Source of the DNA: Acidobacteria bacterium Ga0074141
Lineage (GTDB): Bacteria; Acidobacteriota; Blastocatellia; Pyrinomonadales; Pyrinomonadaceae
Reading direction: 5' to 3'
Length of the DNA: 64,000 nucleotides
Assembly: GCA_001464665.1 (NCBI GenBank)
Contig: LNDP01000015.1
Span: 310,001-374,000, forward strand
Shown here one piece after another: positions 54,647-62,674 of this stretch. The position numbers and the translations under genes were made by a program. The notes under the pieces are model-generated. The model made no database searches. It was not told the origin of the DNA and saw only the letters and a list, made by a program, of their open reading frames with translations. The first letter of the stretch is position 1; each line of letters opens with the position of its first letter.

Positions 54647-55465
54647 ATGAGCGAAGCGGGCGATAGACCATTGCGGGCGAAGCGATCGCTCGGCCAGAAC
54701 TTTCTGGTTGATCCAAACTACGTTCGAAAGATCATAGCAGCGGTGAGGCCGGTTGCGGGCGATGTTGTGGTCGAGATCGGCCCCGGCCGCGGTGCCTTGA
54801 CCGAGGGTTTGCTCGAAAGCGGAGCCGCTGTTATTGCTATCGAACTCGACCGCGAACTTGTGCCCGAGCTGCAATTGCGGTTCGCGCCGACCGGCAGGTT
54901 CAAGGTCGTAGAGGCCGATGCATCGGAAGCTGACCTCCGTGTCCTGATCGACACACATTTCCCCGGAACTCCGCGTGCCAAGCTCGTGGCGAATCTCCCT
55001 TACTACATCTCGACCGCGATACTGCAGCATCTTGCAGCGGAGCGGCATTGTCTTTTGGAACTTGTTCTAATGTTTCAACGCGAGGTGGTTGACCGAATCA
55101 CAGCCCCGGCGGGAAATAGCGAGCGAGGATTTCTAACGGTAATAGTCGAGGGAGCTTTCGTGGTCGAGCGGCTCTTTGATGTTCCGCCGGAAGCCTTTCG
55201 CCCACGCCCAAAGATCTGGAGCTCCGTTGTTCGGCTCGTGCCGAAGCCGGAAAGCCTTGCCGACGAGCCGGCGTTTCGCTCTCTGATCAGCGCCGCCTTT
55301 GCCCAAAAGCGAAAAACCATCGCCAACAATCTCAAGAGCGTTTATCCCGATATTGCAACGGCACTCGCGGCTGCAGGTGTCGACGCAAAGCGCCGAGCCG
55401 AGACGCTTGAGCTTGCTGAATGGCTTCGCTTATATACCGCGCTGTGTTCTTCGGCGGAACAATGA
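54647..55465 (+). CDS. rsmA: 16S rRNA (adenine1518/1519-N6) dimethyltransferase
   Basis: A 272-residue KsgA/RsmA enzyme that dimethylates two adjacent adenines in helix 45 of 16S rRNA late in 30S assembly. The start QNFLVDPNYVRKI, the SAM motif VEIGPGRGALTE, the acidic loop AIELDRELV, and the catalytic NLPYYIS are all present, along with MFQREVVDRI and the C-terminal FRPRPKIWSSVVRL. It precedes RNase J by 58 bases on the same strand, so both act in RNA maturation. Confidence 0.95.
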   Translation: MSEAGDRPLRAKRSLGQNFLVDPNYVRKIIAAVRPVAGDVVVEIGPGRGALTEGLLESGAAVIAIELDRELVPELQLRFAPTGRFKVVEADASEADLRVLIDTHFPGTPRAKLVANLPYYISTAILQHLAAERHCLLELVLMFQREVVDRITAPAGNSERGFLTVIVEGAFVVERLFDVPPEAFRPRPKIWSSVVRLVPKPESLADEPAFRSLISAAFAQKRKTIANNLKSVYPDIATALAAAGVDAKRRAETLELAEWLRLYTALCSSAEQ

Positions 55466-55523
55466 CGGCCGCAGATGTGCTATTATTTAGGGTTTATTGA
55501 TTTAGAGAAAAGGCGGTATCTGA

Positions 55524-57212
55524 TTGAGTAGAATAGAGATAATACCACTTGGCGGCATCGGTGAGTTCGGGATGAACTGCATGGGCATCCGTTATGGCGA
55601 CGAGATGATCGTCGTCGATGCCGGGATGGGATTTCCCGAGGAAACGCCCTTTGGCGTCGATATTTCGATCCCAAACTTCGACTTTCTTGAGGAATATCGC
55701 GACGACCTGACAGCGATCATCCTTACGCACGGGCACGAGGACCACATCGGAGCTCTGCCCTATATCCTGCGGAAGTTCAATCTGCCGGTTTACGCATCGC
55801 GGTTCACGCAGGCACTTATCGAGAAGAAACTCGATGAGCACGAGATGCTCAATGACGTTCTGCTGCATCGCGTCCGGGCGAATGACATTGCTAAGATCGG
55901 GAATTTCGATATTGAATTTATCCATGCTTCGCATTCGCTCGTAGATTGCTTTTCGCTCGCCATCACCACCCCGATCGGGACCATCATTCACACCGGCGAT
56001 TATAAGATAGACCCGACGCCGGTCATCGGACCAACTTACGACCTGAAAACTCTTGGAGAATACGGCGACCGCGGTGTATTGGCTTTGCTCGGTGATTCGA
56101 CCAATGCTACGGTGCCGGGACGGACGCCTTCGGAGCAGGACGTGATACCCGCTTTCCGTGAGATCTTTGAGGAAACAGAGGGCCGCCTTTTCGTCTCGAC
56201 TTTTTCATCATCGATCCATCGGCTACAGATCGTTTTCGATATCGCCCATGAGTACGGCCGGAAGGTCTGCGTGCTTGGCCGCTCGATGGTCAAGAATGTC
56301 GAGATCGCTGAAGAACTTGGGCTGATTAAGATACTCGGCGATACGCTTATCGACCTGAGCTCAGCACGGTCGTATGACGACGATGAGATCTGCTTTTTGG
56401 TCACGGGTTCGCAAGGCGAGATGCGGGCAGCACTTTGGAGCATGGCGACGTCGACCTATAAGGGAATGCAGATCGACAAAGGCGATACCGTCGTCCTCTC
56501 GGCCCGGATGATACCGGGGAATGAGCGACATATAAGTCGCCTGATCGGCCATCTTTATAAACGCGGTGCGAATATTATCGAAGAGAAGCGACGGTTGGTT
56601 CACGTCTCCGGGCACGCCTCGCAAGAGGACATCAAGATAATGGTCGAGACTGCCCGGCCAAAGTATCTTGTCCCGATCCACGGCGAATACCGAATGCTCT
56701 TTCGTCACAAGGAATATGTCAAGAACCATGTCCCTGGATACGATGATTCGAACATCATCCTTATCGAAAACGGTGACATGCTTGAGATAGATGAATTCGG
56801 TGCGAGGATCGTTGAACGGCACGAACTGCATCGCACCTTTATTGATGAGGAATCGCTCGAAGAGATCGAGTATGACGTTATCCGCGAACGGAAAAAGCTC
56901 GCTTACGGCGGAGCTATTTCGCTTGTTGTCACCGTGAACAAAAAGACCCACCAGTTGGTCGGCGACCCGCATATTACCTATAACGGTGTTGCGGGAATGT
57001 CGGATTCCTCATCTCTTGCCATGGGCACAAATGGAATCACTTTCGGAGCCGAGGCTCGGCAGGCCATTTCCACGGCCGTCGGCGAAATGAAACGCGAACA
57101 GATCGCCGACCGAGCGGTGTTCAAGGAAAATTTGCGCATCCACCTCAAACGCTTTCTCCAGAAAGAACTCGGCACTAAGCCCGTCATTGTCACTACGGTG
57201 GTGGAGGTTTAG
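55524..57212 (+). CDS. rnj: Ribonuclease J
   Basis: A 562-residue metallo-beta-lactamase/beta-CASP ribonuclease with endo- and 5'-exonuclease activity in mRNA turnover and rRNA maturation. The zinc site THGHEDHIGALPYIL, the HASHSLVD and TGDYKIDPTP blocks, GDSTNATVPGRTPSE, and the beta-CASP motif HVSGHASQEDIKIMV with LVPIHGEYRML are all intact. A C-terminal dimerisation domain is present. The start is TTG 55524, supported by an AGGCGG box upstream and a normal family N terminus (SRIEIIPLGGIGEFG). The ACT protein gene follows 12 bases later. Confidence 0.95.
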   Translation: MSRIEIIPLGGIGEFGMNCMGIRYGDEMIVVDAGMGFPEETPFGVDISIPNFDFLEEYRDDLTAIILTHGHEDHIGALPYILRKFNLPVYASRFTQALIEKKLDEHEMLNDVLLHRVRANDIAKIGNFDIEFIHASHSLVDCFSLAITTPIGTIIHTGDYKIDPTPVIGPTYDLKTLGEYGDRGVLALLGDSTNATVPGRTPSEQDVIPAFREIFEETEGRLFVSTFSSSIHRLQIVFDIAHEYGRKVCVLGRSMVKNVEIAEELGLIKILGDTLIDLSSARSYDDDEICFLVTGSQGEMRAALWSMATSTYKGMQIDKGDTVVLSARMIPGNERHISRLIGHLYKRGANIIEEKRRLVHVSGHASQEDIKIMVETARPKYLVPIHGEYRMLFRHKEYVKNHVPGYDDSNIILIENGDMLEIDEFGARIVERHELHRTFIDEESLEEIEYDVIRERKKLAYGGAISLVVTVNKKTHQLVGDPHITYNGVAGMSDSSSLAMGTNGITFGAEARQAISTAVGEMKREQIADRAVFKENLRIHLKRFLQKELGTKPVIVTTVVEV

Positions 57213-57224
57213 TCGCTTTCCAAT

Positions 57225-57674
57225 ATGCGCGATAAATTGCCGAATCCCGTAGAACTTCTTGCGTCGACTCAGGTAGTTGTACTACCAGAAGCGTATTCAC
57301 TTGTCGGTTTATCGGTGGCCGAATGGACCCGGCTGATCGAGGATCCCTCATTGAGCCCGCGGATGTCGGCTCCATTCATGATCTTTCGTGACCCACACGA
57401 AGTTACGATGCTTCTTGATGACGTTGACTTCCGGACAATGCAGCATGCACTGCGGTCGGCAAAGGTCGAACGAGGGTTTCGCCTACTCACGTTCGATACT
57501 GTAATGGATTTTACGGTGGTTGGCTTTCTGGCGGCCGTTGCGTCCATACTTGCTGAGGCTGGCGTTTCGATCGTGGCTCTCTCGTCTTTTTCGCGTGATC
57601 ACATACTCGTCAAGCAAGATGACCTCGCCCGGGCGCTGAAGGCCCTCGGGCCGCACGTTCACGAGCTTTGCTAG
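57225..57674 (+). CDS. ACT domain protein
   Basis: A 149-residue protein with two ACT-like halves. The second half is the clearer: FTVVGFLAAVASILAEAGVSIVALSSFSRDHILVKQDDLARALKAL, the pattern of the ACT_7/CASTOR-like amino-acid-binding domain. The first half (VVVLPEAYSLVGLSVAEWTRLIEDP) resembles the N-terminal half of the same family. A ligand such as an amino acid is likely but cannot be named. It follows RNase J by 12 bases, so it may be co-transcribed, though a functional link is unclear. Confidence 0.8.
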   Translation: MRDKLPNPVELLASTQVVVLPEAYSLVGLSVAEWTRLIEDPSLSPRMSAPFMIFRDPHEVTMLLDDVDFRTMQHALRSAKVERGFRLLTFDTVMDFTVVGFLAAVASILAEAGVSIVALSSFSRDHILVKQDDLARALKALGPHVHELC

Positions 57675-57805
57675 TTGGTTTGCATTAACTCATACCCCAC
57701 TCGACCTGCAGGAGCCTCGGTAACGTACGTATAGCGCGCTTCTATTTTTCGGAATCCCCCAAAAGAATATTTTCTAAAAAATCGCTGCGTGTGTGCCATC
57801 GCACA

Positions 57806-57817
57806 GACGAGCTCGTC
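57806..57817. promoter_or_regulatory. Perfect 12-base palindrome upstream of the stress cassette
   Basis: GACGAGCTCGTC reads the same on both strands. It lies 93 bases upstream of the stress protein ATG and 23 bases (centre to centre) from the next palindrome. It is a candidate operator; the protein that would bind is unknown. Confidence 0.5.
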
Positions 57818-57828
57818 GTAACACTCTA

Positions 57829-57840
57829 ATCTCTAGAGAT
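57829..57840. promoter_or_regulatory. Second perfect 12-base palindrome upstream of the stress cassette
   Basis: ATCTCTAGAGAT is a perfect 12-base palindrome, 70 bases upstream of the stress protein ATG. It is followed at 57842-57869 by a spaced 7-base inverted repeat (CACTATT, 14 bases, AATAGTG). The cluster suggests cooperative regulator binding. Confidence 0.5.
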
Positions 57841-57909
57841 ACACTATTTCAAACAAGGACAGAATAGTGCCCATACTCAAACTAAAGCACATTCTAAGGG
57901 GTTAATAAT

Positions 57910-58452
57910 ATGGAAAATCAAGCTACAAGTAGAAAGGCCGAAGGCGGAATGCTAACGGGTATGTTCTCGGACAAAGACAGCACAGAGAACGCATACAAAA
58001 CACTTCGCGATCGAGGATACTCGGAAAGCGAAATCAACGTCATCATGTCTGATAAAACGCGTGATCAGTACTACACGAACGATCCGGACTCAGAGATCGG
58101 CAACAAGGCAGCTGAAGGTACCGGGATCGGAGGCGCGATCGGCGGCACATTGGGCGCGATCATCGGCGGAGTCGCTGCGATCGGAACGAACCTTGTTCTA
58201 CCGGGCCTCGGATTGATCGTGTGGGGACCGGTCGCTGCCGCACTAGCGGGAGCAGGAGCCGGCGGACTGACAGGCGGATTGGTCGGAGCCCTGGTTGGAT
58301 GGGGAATCCCGGAAGAACAGGCAAAACACTACGAGAAGGGAATCGGCGAAGGTGGAACCGTAATCGGCGTGACGCCGAAATCGCAGGAAGATTCAGACTA
58401 CTTCCAGAATGAATGGAAGACGAAACACAACGCTCAGCATATCTACAGCTAG
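57910..58452 (+). CDS. General-stress-type protein with glycine-zipper segment
   Basis: A 180-residue protein. The N-terminal part (about 12-60: GMFSDKDSTENAYKTLRDRGYSESEINVIMSD) matches the heat-induced/general stress protein 17M-like fold. The middle (about 70-135) is a long Gly/Ala stretch with glycine-zipper repeats (GIGGAIGGTLGAIIGGVAAIG), then GGTVIGVTPKSQED. It may insert into a membrane or pack as an oligomer. A strong AAGGGG box lies eight bases ahead of the ATG. The 235-base region 57675-57909 upstream holds no gene but has two perfect palindromes. It is followed by a lipoprotein and a micropeptide gene. Confidence 0.8.
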   Translation: MENQATSRKAEGGMLTGMFSDKDSTENAYKTLRDRGYSESEINVIMSDKTRDQYYTNDPDSEIGNKAAEGTGIGGAIGGTLGAIIGGVAAIGTNLVLPGLGLIVWGPVAAALAGAGAGGLTGGLVGALVGWGIPEEQAKHYEKGIGEGGTVIGVTPKSQEDSDYFQNEWKTKHNAQHIYS

Positions 58453-58507
58453 ACTGAGTTTGGCGAAACTCGGTGCACGGCGTTAACTCACCACGCTCCG
58501 GGATCTA

Positions 58508-58566
58508 GACGAGTGTGCCGCGGGGCGGAGATTACCCTGTCTTTTTCCGCCCCAAGGCGTCTCGTC
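58508..58566. promoter_or_regulatory. Long imperfect hairpin between the stress protein and lipoprotein genes
   Basis: The arms GACGAG...GCC...GGGGCGGA and TCCGCCCC...GGC...CTCGTC pair over 59 bases: stems of 6, 3 and 8 base pairs with small internal loops and a 16-base apical loop. No T run follows, so it is not a simple terminator. The outer arms repeat the GACGAG/CTCGTC halves of the palindrome at 57806. It could be a structured leader of the lipoprotein gene or a stretched operator. Confidence 0.55.
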
Positions 58567-58602
58567 GACTTAAAGGAATACCGCAACGCAACGAGAACTT
58601 CT

Positions 58603-58887
58603 ATGAAAACCAAGACAATAGCGATAATTATGTCTCTCGCCTTAGCCGTTATGGCCGGTTGCACGACAACCAACGATAACGCGAACCTCCGGGGGGCGAA
58701 TAGCAACACGGGTTACGTCTCGAACAATTCAAACACCGCAAACAGATCGCCAATGTCCTCAAACACCGGGCAAACCTACGGTTCGAACAACAGCAACTCG
58801 GTCAATGGAATGAACCGGTCAAATTCGATGGTGATGGCGAATAGCGCAAACAACTCGAATAACGCGAATAATACAAACCGGCCATAG
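58603..58887 (+). CDS. Asn-rich lipoprotein
   Basis: A 94-residue lipoprotein. KTKTIAIIMSLALAVMAGC is a signal peptide ending in a lipobox (MAGC, Cys20). The mature part is about one-third Asn, with Ser, Thr and Gly making up most of the rest, in runs such as SNNSNTANRS and ANNSNNANNTN. It looks unstructured, with no Trp and almost no charged residues. The frame opens further upstream, but only ATG 58603 yields a lipoprotein signal. It lies downstream of the structured region 58508-58566. Homology cannot be judged at this composition; it may be a surface or envelope stress component. Confidence 0.7.
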   Translation: MKTKTIAIIMSLALAVMAGCTTTNDNANLRGANSNTGYVSNNSNTANRSPMSSNTGQTYGSNNSNSVNGMNRSNSMVMANSANNSNNANNTNRP

Positions 58888-58911
58888 TATGGGCCGTAAG
58901 GAGTAAGATCA

Positions 58912-59001
58912 ATGGATTCAACAACACTTATCATTCTCATAGTTGTCTTGGTACTTCTATTCGGCGGTGGGGGTCTTTGGTACCGTGGCCGCAGGGGTTA
59001 A
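58912..59001 (+). CDS. 29-residue membrane micropeptide
   Basis: A very short gene, 29 codons plus stop. An excellent AAGGAG box lies eight bases ahead of the ATG. The product is MDSTTLIILIVVLVLLFGGG followed by GLWYRGRRG: one hydrophobic helix, a Gly run and a basic end. This is the usual shape of small stress-associated membrane peptides seen in many soil bacteria, resembling DUF3309-type proteins; the family assignment is uncertain. It sits 24 bases after the lipoprotein stop and is followed by a terminator, so the stress protein, lipoprotein and peptide probably share one transcript. Confidence 0.6.
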   Translation: MDSTTLIILIVVLVLLFGGGGLWYRGRRG

Positions 59002-59066
59002 CGGGGGAAAGGCCCTTTAACGCAACAATTTGATTTATCTGCGTTCCCGCAAAGGAACAATGACTT

Positions 59067-59106
59067 GAGTCCTTCCGATCCGAAAGATCGGCAGGGCTCC
59101 TTTTTT
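59067..59106 (+). terminator. Intrinsic terminator of the stress cassette
   Basis: GAGTCCTTCCGATC, loop CGAAA, GATCGGCAGGGCTC, then TTTTTT. The stem is 14 base pairs with one wobble and one mismatch. It lies 66 bases after the micropeptide stop. Confidence 0.85.
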
Positions 59107-59217
59107 CATCGTAAATGCTCCCGGACAAACAGCTTCGAGGATCCATCGATCCCCTTCACCGGATCGCGTTGATATAGCCTTCGCTATTCTGATGAGTTTT
59201 GAGATAGTGGTACCGGT

Positions 59218-59994
59218 ATGCCATTTAACTGGAGCGGCAAAGTGGTTTTCTTGACGGGAGCGTCGAGCGGGATCGGCGAAGGGCTTGCTCTCGCCCTCGC
59301 GAGAAACGGTGCCGTTCTGGGCCTTTTAGCCCGTCGAAAAGAGTTACTTGAAGACCTAGCAGATCGGTGCCGGGCATCCGGCGGAACCGCGCGTGTTTTT
59401 CCGATCGACGTAACTGATGAAGCGGCGGTGGCTGAAGCTGCCGATGAGATGCGATCGGAGTTTGGAAGAATTGATATTTTGATCGCCAATGCGGGCATCG
59501 GTGGAAATGACGAAGACACGCGATCTTATCGTCCGGTCTCGGTCAAAAAGGTCATTGACATCAATCTGCTCGGAGCGGTCAACGCGGTCCACGCTGTTGC
59601 ACCGCAGATGGTTGAGCAGGGCAGCGGGCATTTGGTCGCGATCTCGAGCCTCGCCGGCTTTCGAGGTCTCCCAAAGTCAGCGGCGTATTCGGCGAGCAAG
59701 GCTGGGATGACGGCGTTCTTCGAAAGCCTTAGACTCGACCTCAAACCCAAGGGCATTGATGTGACAATAATTCAGCCCGGATTTATTCGAACCCCGCTTA
59801 CCTCAGGACGTGCGAATAAAATGCCCTTCCTGATGGAGCTTGACGACGCGATACCGCTATTCATCAAGGCGATTGAAAAGAAGAAGCGATTTTCCGCTTT
59901 CCCGTGGCAGCTTGCCACCATCGTCCGGGCCGGAAAATTCATGCCCGCCTGGCTTTATGACCGCATCGCAGGAAAGGCCCGCTACCGCGAATAG
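59218..59994 (+). CDS. SDR family oxidoreductase
   Basis: A 258-residue classical short-chain dehydrogenase. It shows the cofactor loop TGASSGIG, IDVTDEAAV, NAGIGGN, the catalytic Ser in ISSLAG, and YSASK (Tyr and Lys intact), followed by the substrate-side IQPGFIRTPLT. The C-terminal 40 residues are basic and hydrophobic, as in the membrane-associated SDR group near DltE/YdfG. The substrate is unknown. It stands alone 68 bases ahead of uppP on the same strand. Unlike the SDR at 30217, its active site is complete. Confidence 0.92.
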   Translation: MPFNWSGKVVFLTGASSGIGEGLALALARNGAVLGLLARRKELLEDLADRCRASGGTARVFPIDVTDEAAVAEAADEMRSEFGRIDILIANAGIGGNDEDTRSYRPVSVKKVIDINLLGAVNAVHAVAPQMVEQGSGHLVAISSLAGFRGLPKSAAYSASKAGMTAFFESLRLDLKPKGIDVTIIQPGFIRTPLTSGRANKMPFLMELDDAIPLFIKAIEKKKRFSAFPWQLATIVRAGKFMPAWLYDRIAGKARYRE

Positions 59995-60061
59995 CAAACA
60001 GTGACCTCAAACGCTATAATCCTCACTAGTTTGCCCACATCGCTGTCCCCGTTTCCGGTTT

Positions 60062-60958
60062 ATGAACTATATTCAAGCGATCATCCTTGGCATTGTTCAG
60101 GGGCTTACCGAATTCATACCAATAAGTTCGACCGCGCATCTGGTGTTCGCCAGCCGCTGGACGAATATCTATGGCGGCGACCCGCAACAGATAACGGCGA
60201 CAATGGCCGTCATTCAGCTTGGCACGATCGCTGCGGTGTTTGTTTACTTTGCGTCGGATATCCTCAACATCGCTAACGCATTCATACGCGACCACTGGGG
60301 CGTTCTCACCCGCAAGAACCCCGTTCGCCATTCGGGCACAAGGGGCGTGCGGCCGATCTGGCTTTCGAGCGAGGCATGGCTAGGGTGGTTGATCATCATC
60401 GGATCGGTTCCGATCGGCATCGTCGGCCTTTTCTTCAAAGATTTCATCGAGGGCCCGAACACAAAGAATCTCTGGATCATCGCGACGATGCTCATCGTCA
60501 TCGGCCTATTGCTCGGCCTCGCCGAACTGGTCGGAAGTCAGCGAAAGGAAATGCGGTCAATGGGCGTTTTTGACGCGATCGTTGTCGGGCTTTCTCAAGT
60601 GCTGTCGCTGATGCCCGGTGCAAGCCGTTCGGGCTCAACTATCATGGGCGGGCTCTTTATCGGGCTAAACCGCGAGACGGCGGCACGCTTTTCATTCCTG
60701 CTTTCAATACCGGCGATTACGGCGGCAGGACTTCTCCAACTTCGCGAGGCGTGGAGCCTTTTACCGGACGATGCTTGGGGACCGCTGATCGTCTCAACCA
60801 TCGTATCTGCTATCGTCGGGTATCTCGCGATCTGGTTCCTGCTGGCGTTTTTGCGAAAGAATTCGACCTTGATCTTCATCGTTTATCGCGTCCTTTTAGG
60901 CATCATCTTGCTCGTTCTTCTCTGGCAGGGCGTGCTCAGTCCCGTAGTGAATATTTAA
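60062..60958 (+). CDS. uppP: Undecaprenyl-diphosphate phosphatase
   Basis: A 298-residue BacA/UppP integral membrane enzyme that dephosphorylates undecaprenyl diphosphate, recycling the lipid carrier for peptidoglycan and other envelope polymers. The two active-site blocks are present: GLTEFIPISSTAHLVFASRW near the N terminus and PGASRSGSTIMGGLFIGLNRETAARFSFLLSIP near residue 185. About seven or eight helices are seen. The ATG lies 13 bases from the end of a small gap after the SDR gene. recJ starts 12 bases after the stop. Confidence 0.95.
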   Translation: MNYIQAIILGIVQGLTEFIPISSTAHLVFASRWTNIYGGDPQQITATMAVIQLGTIAAVFVYFASDILNIANAFIRDHWGVLTRKNPVRHSGTRGVRPIWLSSEAWLGWLIIIGSVPIGIVGLFFKDFIEGPNTKNLWIIATMLIVIGLLLGLAELVGSQRKEMRSMGVFDAIVVGLSQVLSLMPGASRSGSTIMGGLFIGLNRETAARFSFLLSIPAITAAGLLQLREAWSLLPDDAWGPLIVSTIVSAIVGYLAIWFLLAFLRKNSTLIFIVYRVLLGIILLVLLWQGVLSPVVNI

Positions 60959-60970
60959 CGGCACGGCCAA

Positions 60971-62671
60971 ATGCAGAAACGCTGGAAGATCGCAAAACAC
61001 GACCACGCCGCCGCGGATCGGCTCGCCTCGGAACTTGGCGTACACAGACTCGTCGCGGCGCTTATGATCGCCCGTGGACACGCGGATACTGAATCAGCAC
61101 GGGTATTTCTTTCTCCTTCGCTCGACCATCTGCATGAACCCAATCTTTTGAAGGGACTTAGCGACGCGGTCGAGCGTATCGAGACCGCCATTCGCGCGAA
61201 CGAAAAGATCCTAATCTGGGGTGATTACGACGTTGACGGCACGACCGGCACAGTTCTGCTTCGCAGCGTTTTGAAGATCCTCGGGGCGGCGACGGAGTAT
61301 CACATCCCGAATCGTTTTACCGAAGGTTATGGGGTAAACATCGAATCACTCCGAGCTGCGAAGGAGCGAGGTTGTTCGCTTGCTATCACCGTCGATTGCG
61401 GCATCCGCAGCTTTGAGCCGCTCGAGTGGGCGGCCAAGAACGGCCTTGACGTGATCGTCACCGATCACCATCTTTCCGACGAGGAACGCGGCAATCCGCC
61501 GGCTGTCGCGGTGGTTAACCCAAATCAGCCGGGCTGTGAATATCCTGACAAACATCTTGCGGGAGTCGGCGTTGCTTTCAAGCTCGCTCATGCACTGCTG
61601 CGGTCGGCGGGCAAAGAAGAGCTTGTTCCGTCATTTCTCAAGATCGCCGCCATCGGTACGGTCGCGGACATAATGCAGCTCACCGGCGAGAATCGGGCGA
61701 TAGTCGCGCTCGGGCTTCGCGATCTGCCGAACACAAGCAATTACGGGCTCAAAGCATTAATGGAGGCCGCTGGCTGCACTTCCGAAATGACGAGTATGCA
61801 TATCGGGTTTCGGCTCGGTCCGCGGATCAACGCTGCCGGCCGAATGGATCTCGGCCGCCATGTCGTCGAACTTTTCGAGTCTGAGGATTTCGGAGCCGCA
61901 CGAAAACTCGCGGAAATGCTCGACTCGCGCAATCGCGAGCGTCAGACCGAGCAGCAAAAAATAACAGAACTCGCGCTCCTGCAGGCTGCCGAGCAAGGGA
62001 TCGACGCGTTCGTCGTTGTCGATGGCGAGGGATGGCACCGCGGAGTTATCGGACTTGCTGCGTCGCGAATTGCCGAGCGGCTTTATCGGCCGGCGATCGT
62101 TCTTTCGACCGAGAATGGCACAGCAACGGGAAGCGCGAGAAGCATTGGCAATTTTCATCTTCTGAAAGCGCTCGAAAGCTGTTCCGAACTGTTCGATCAA
62201 TTTGGCGGGCATGCGGCAGCGGCGGGAATGAAGCTGCCGACGGCGAACATCGAGCCGATGCGACGGGCGCTTTGTGATTATGCCGCTGCAGAGCTTACGG
62301 GCGATCTCTTGACGCCGGAACTTAGCATTGACGCTCGCCTTTCGCCGGAATCACTTTCTATCGGGCTTGTACGCGAAATCGCACGAATGGAGCCATTTGG
62401 GGCCGGAAACCCAAAGCCTGTCCTTGCGACCAAAGGGCTTGCGATGCGGTTTGAACCAAAGGTGATGAAAGACCGACATCTGAAGCTTTATCTCGGTGAC
62501 CGCGACGGCCGGCGTTTCGAGGCGGTTTGGTGGGACGGTGTCGAGAAAGGAAAAGAGCAAACTCTTGCAGTCGGGCGCAACATCGAAGTTGTTTACACGC
62601 TGGACGTAAATTCCTGGCAGGGAACTGAACGGCTTCAGCTTGTGATAGAGGACGTACGGGACGATAATTAA
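60971..62671 (+). CDS. recJ: Single-stranded-DNA-specific exonuclease RecJ
   Basis: A 566-residue 5'-to-3' exonuclease of the DHH superfamily acting in recombination and mismatch repair. Motifs are visible in order: WGDYDVDGTTGTVLL (motif I, DYD), DCGIRS, VTDHHLSDE (DHH), GVGVAFKLAHAL, GPRINAAGRM and, in the DHHA1 domain, GWHRGVIGLAASRI and FGGHAAAAGM. A C-terminal OB-fold-like part ends the protein. Length is typical. It follows uppP by 12 bases and precedes the LptC-like gene by three, in one run. Confidence 0.95.
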   Translation: MQKRWKIAKHDHAAADRLASELGVHRLVAALMIARGHADTESARVFLSPSLDHLHEPNLLKGLSDAVERIETAIRANEKILIWGDYDVDGTTGTVLLRSVLKILGAATEYHIPNRFTEGYGVNIESLRAAKERGCSLAITVDCGIRSFEPLEWAAKNGLDVIVTDHHLSDEERGNPPAVAVVNPNQPGCEYPDKHLAGVGVAFKLAHALLRSAGKEELVPSFLKIAAIGTVADIMQLTGENRAIVALGLRDLPNTSNYGLKALMEAAGCTSEMTSMHIGFRLGPRINAAGRMDLGRHVVELFESEDFGAARKLAEMLDSRNRERQTEQQKITELALLQAAEQGIDAFVVVDGEGWHRGVIGLAASRIAERLYRPAIVLSTENGTATGSARSIGNFHLLKALESCSELFDQFGGHAAAAGMKLPTANIEPMRRALCDYAAAELTGDLLTPELSIDARLSPESLSIGLVREIARMEPFGAGNPKPVLATKGLAMRFEPKVMKDRHLKLYLGDRDGRRFEAVWWDGVEKGKEQTLAVGRNIEVVYTLDVNSWQGTERLQLVIEDVRDDN

Positions 62672-62674
62672 GCA

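Noticed and set aside
57842-57869. Spaced inverted repeat CACTATT/AATAGTG as a stand-alone operator
   Set aside because: A 7-base repeat with a 14-base spacer is expected by chance often enough. It is mentioned only as part of the palindrome cluster.
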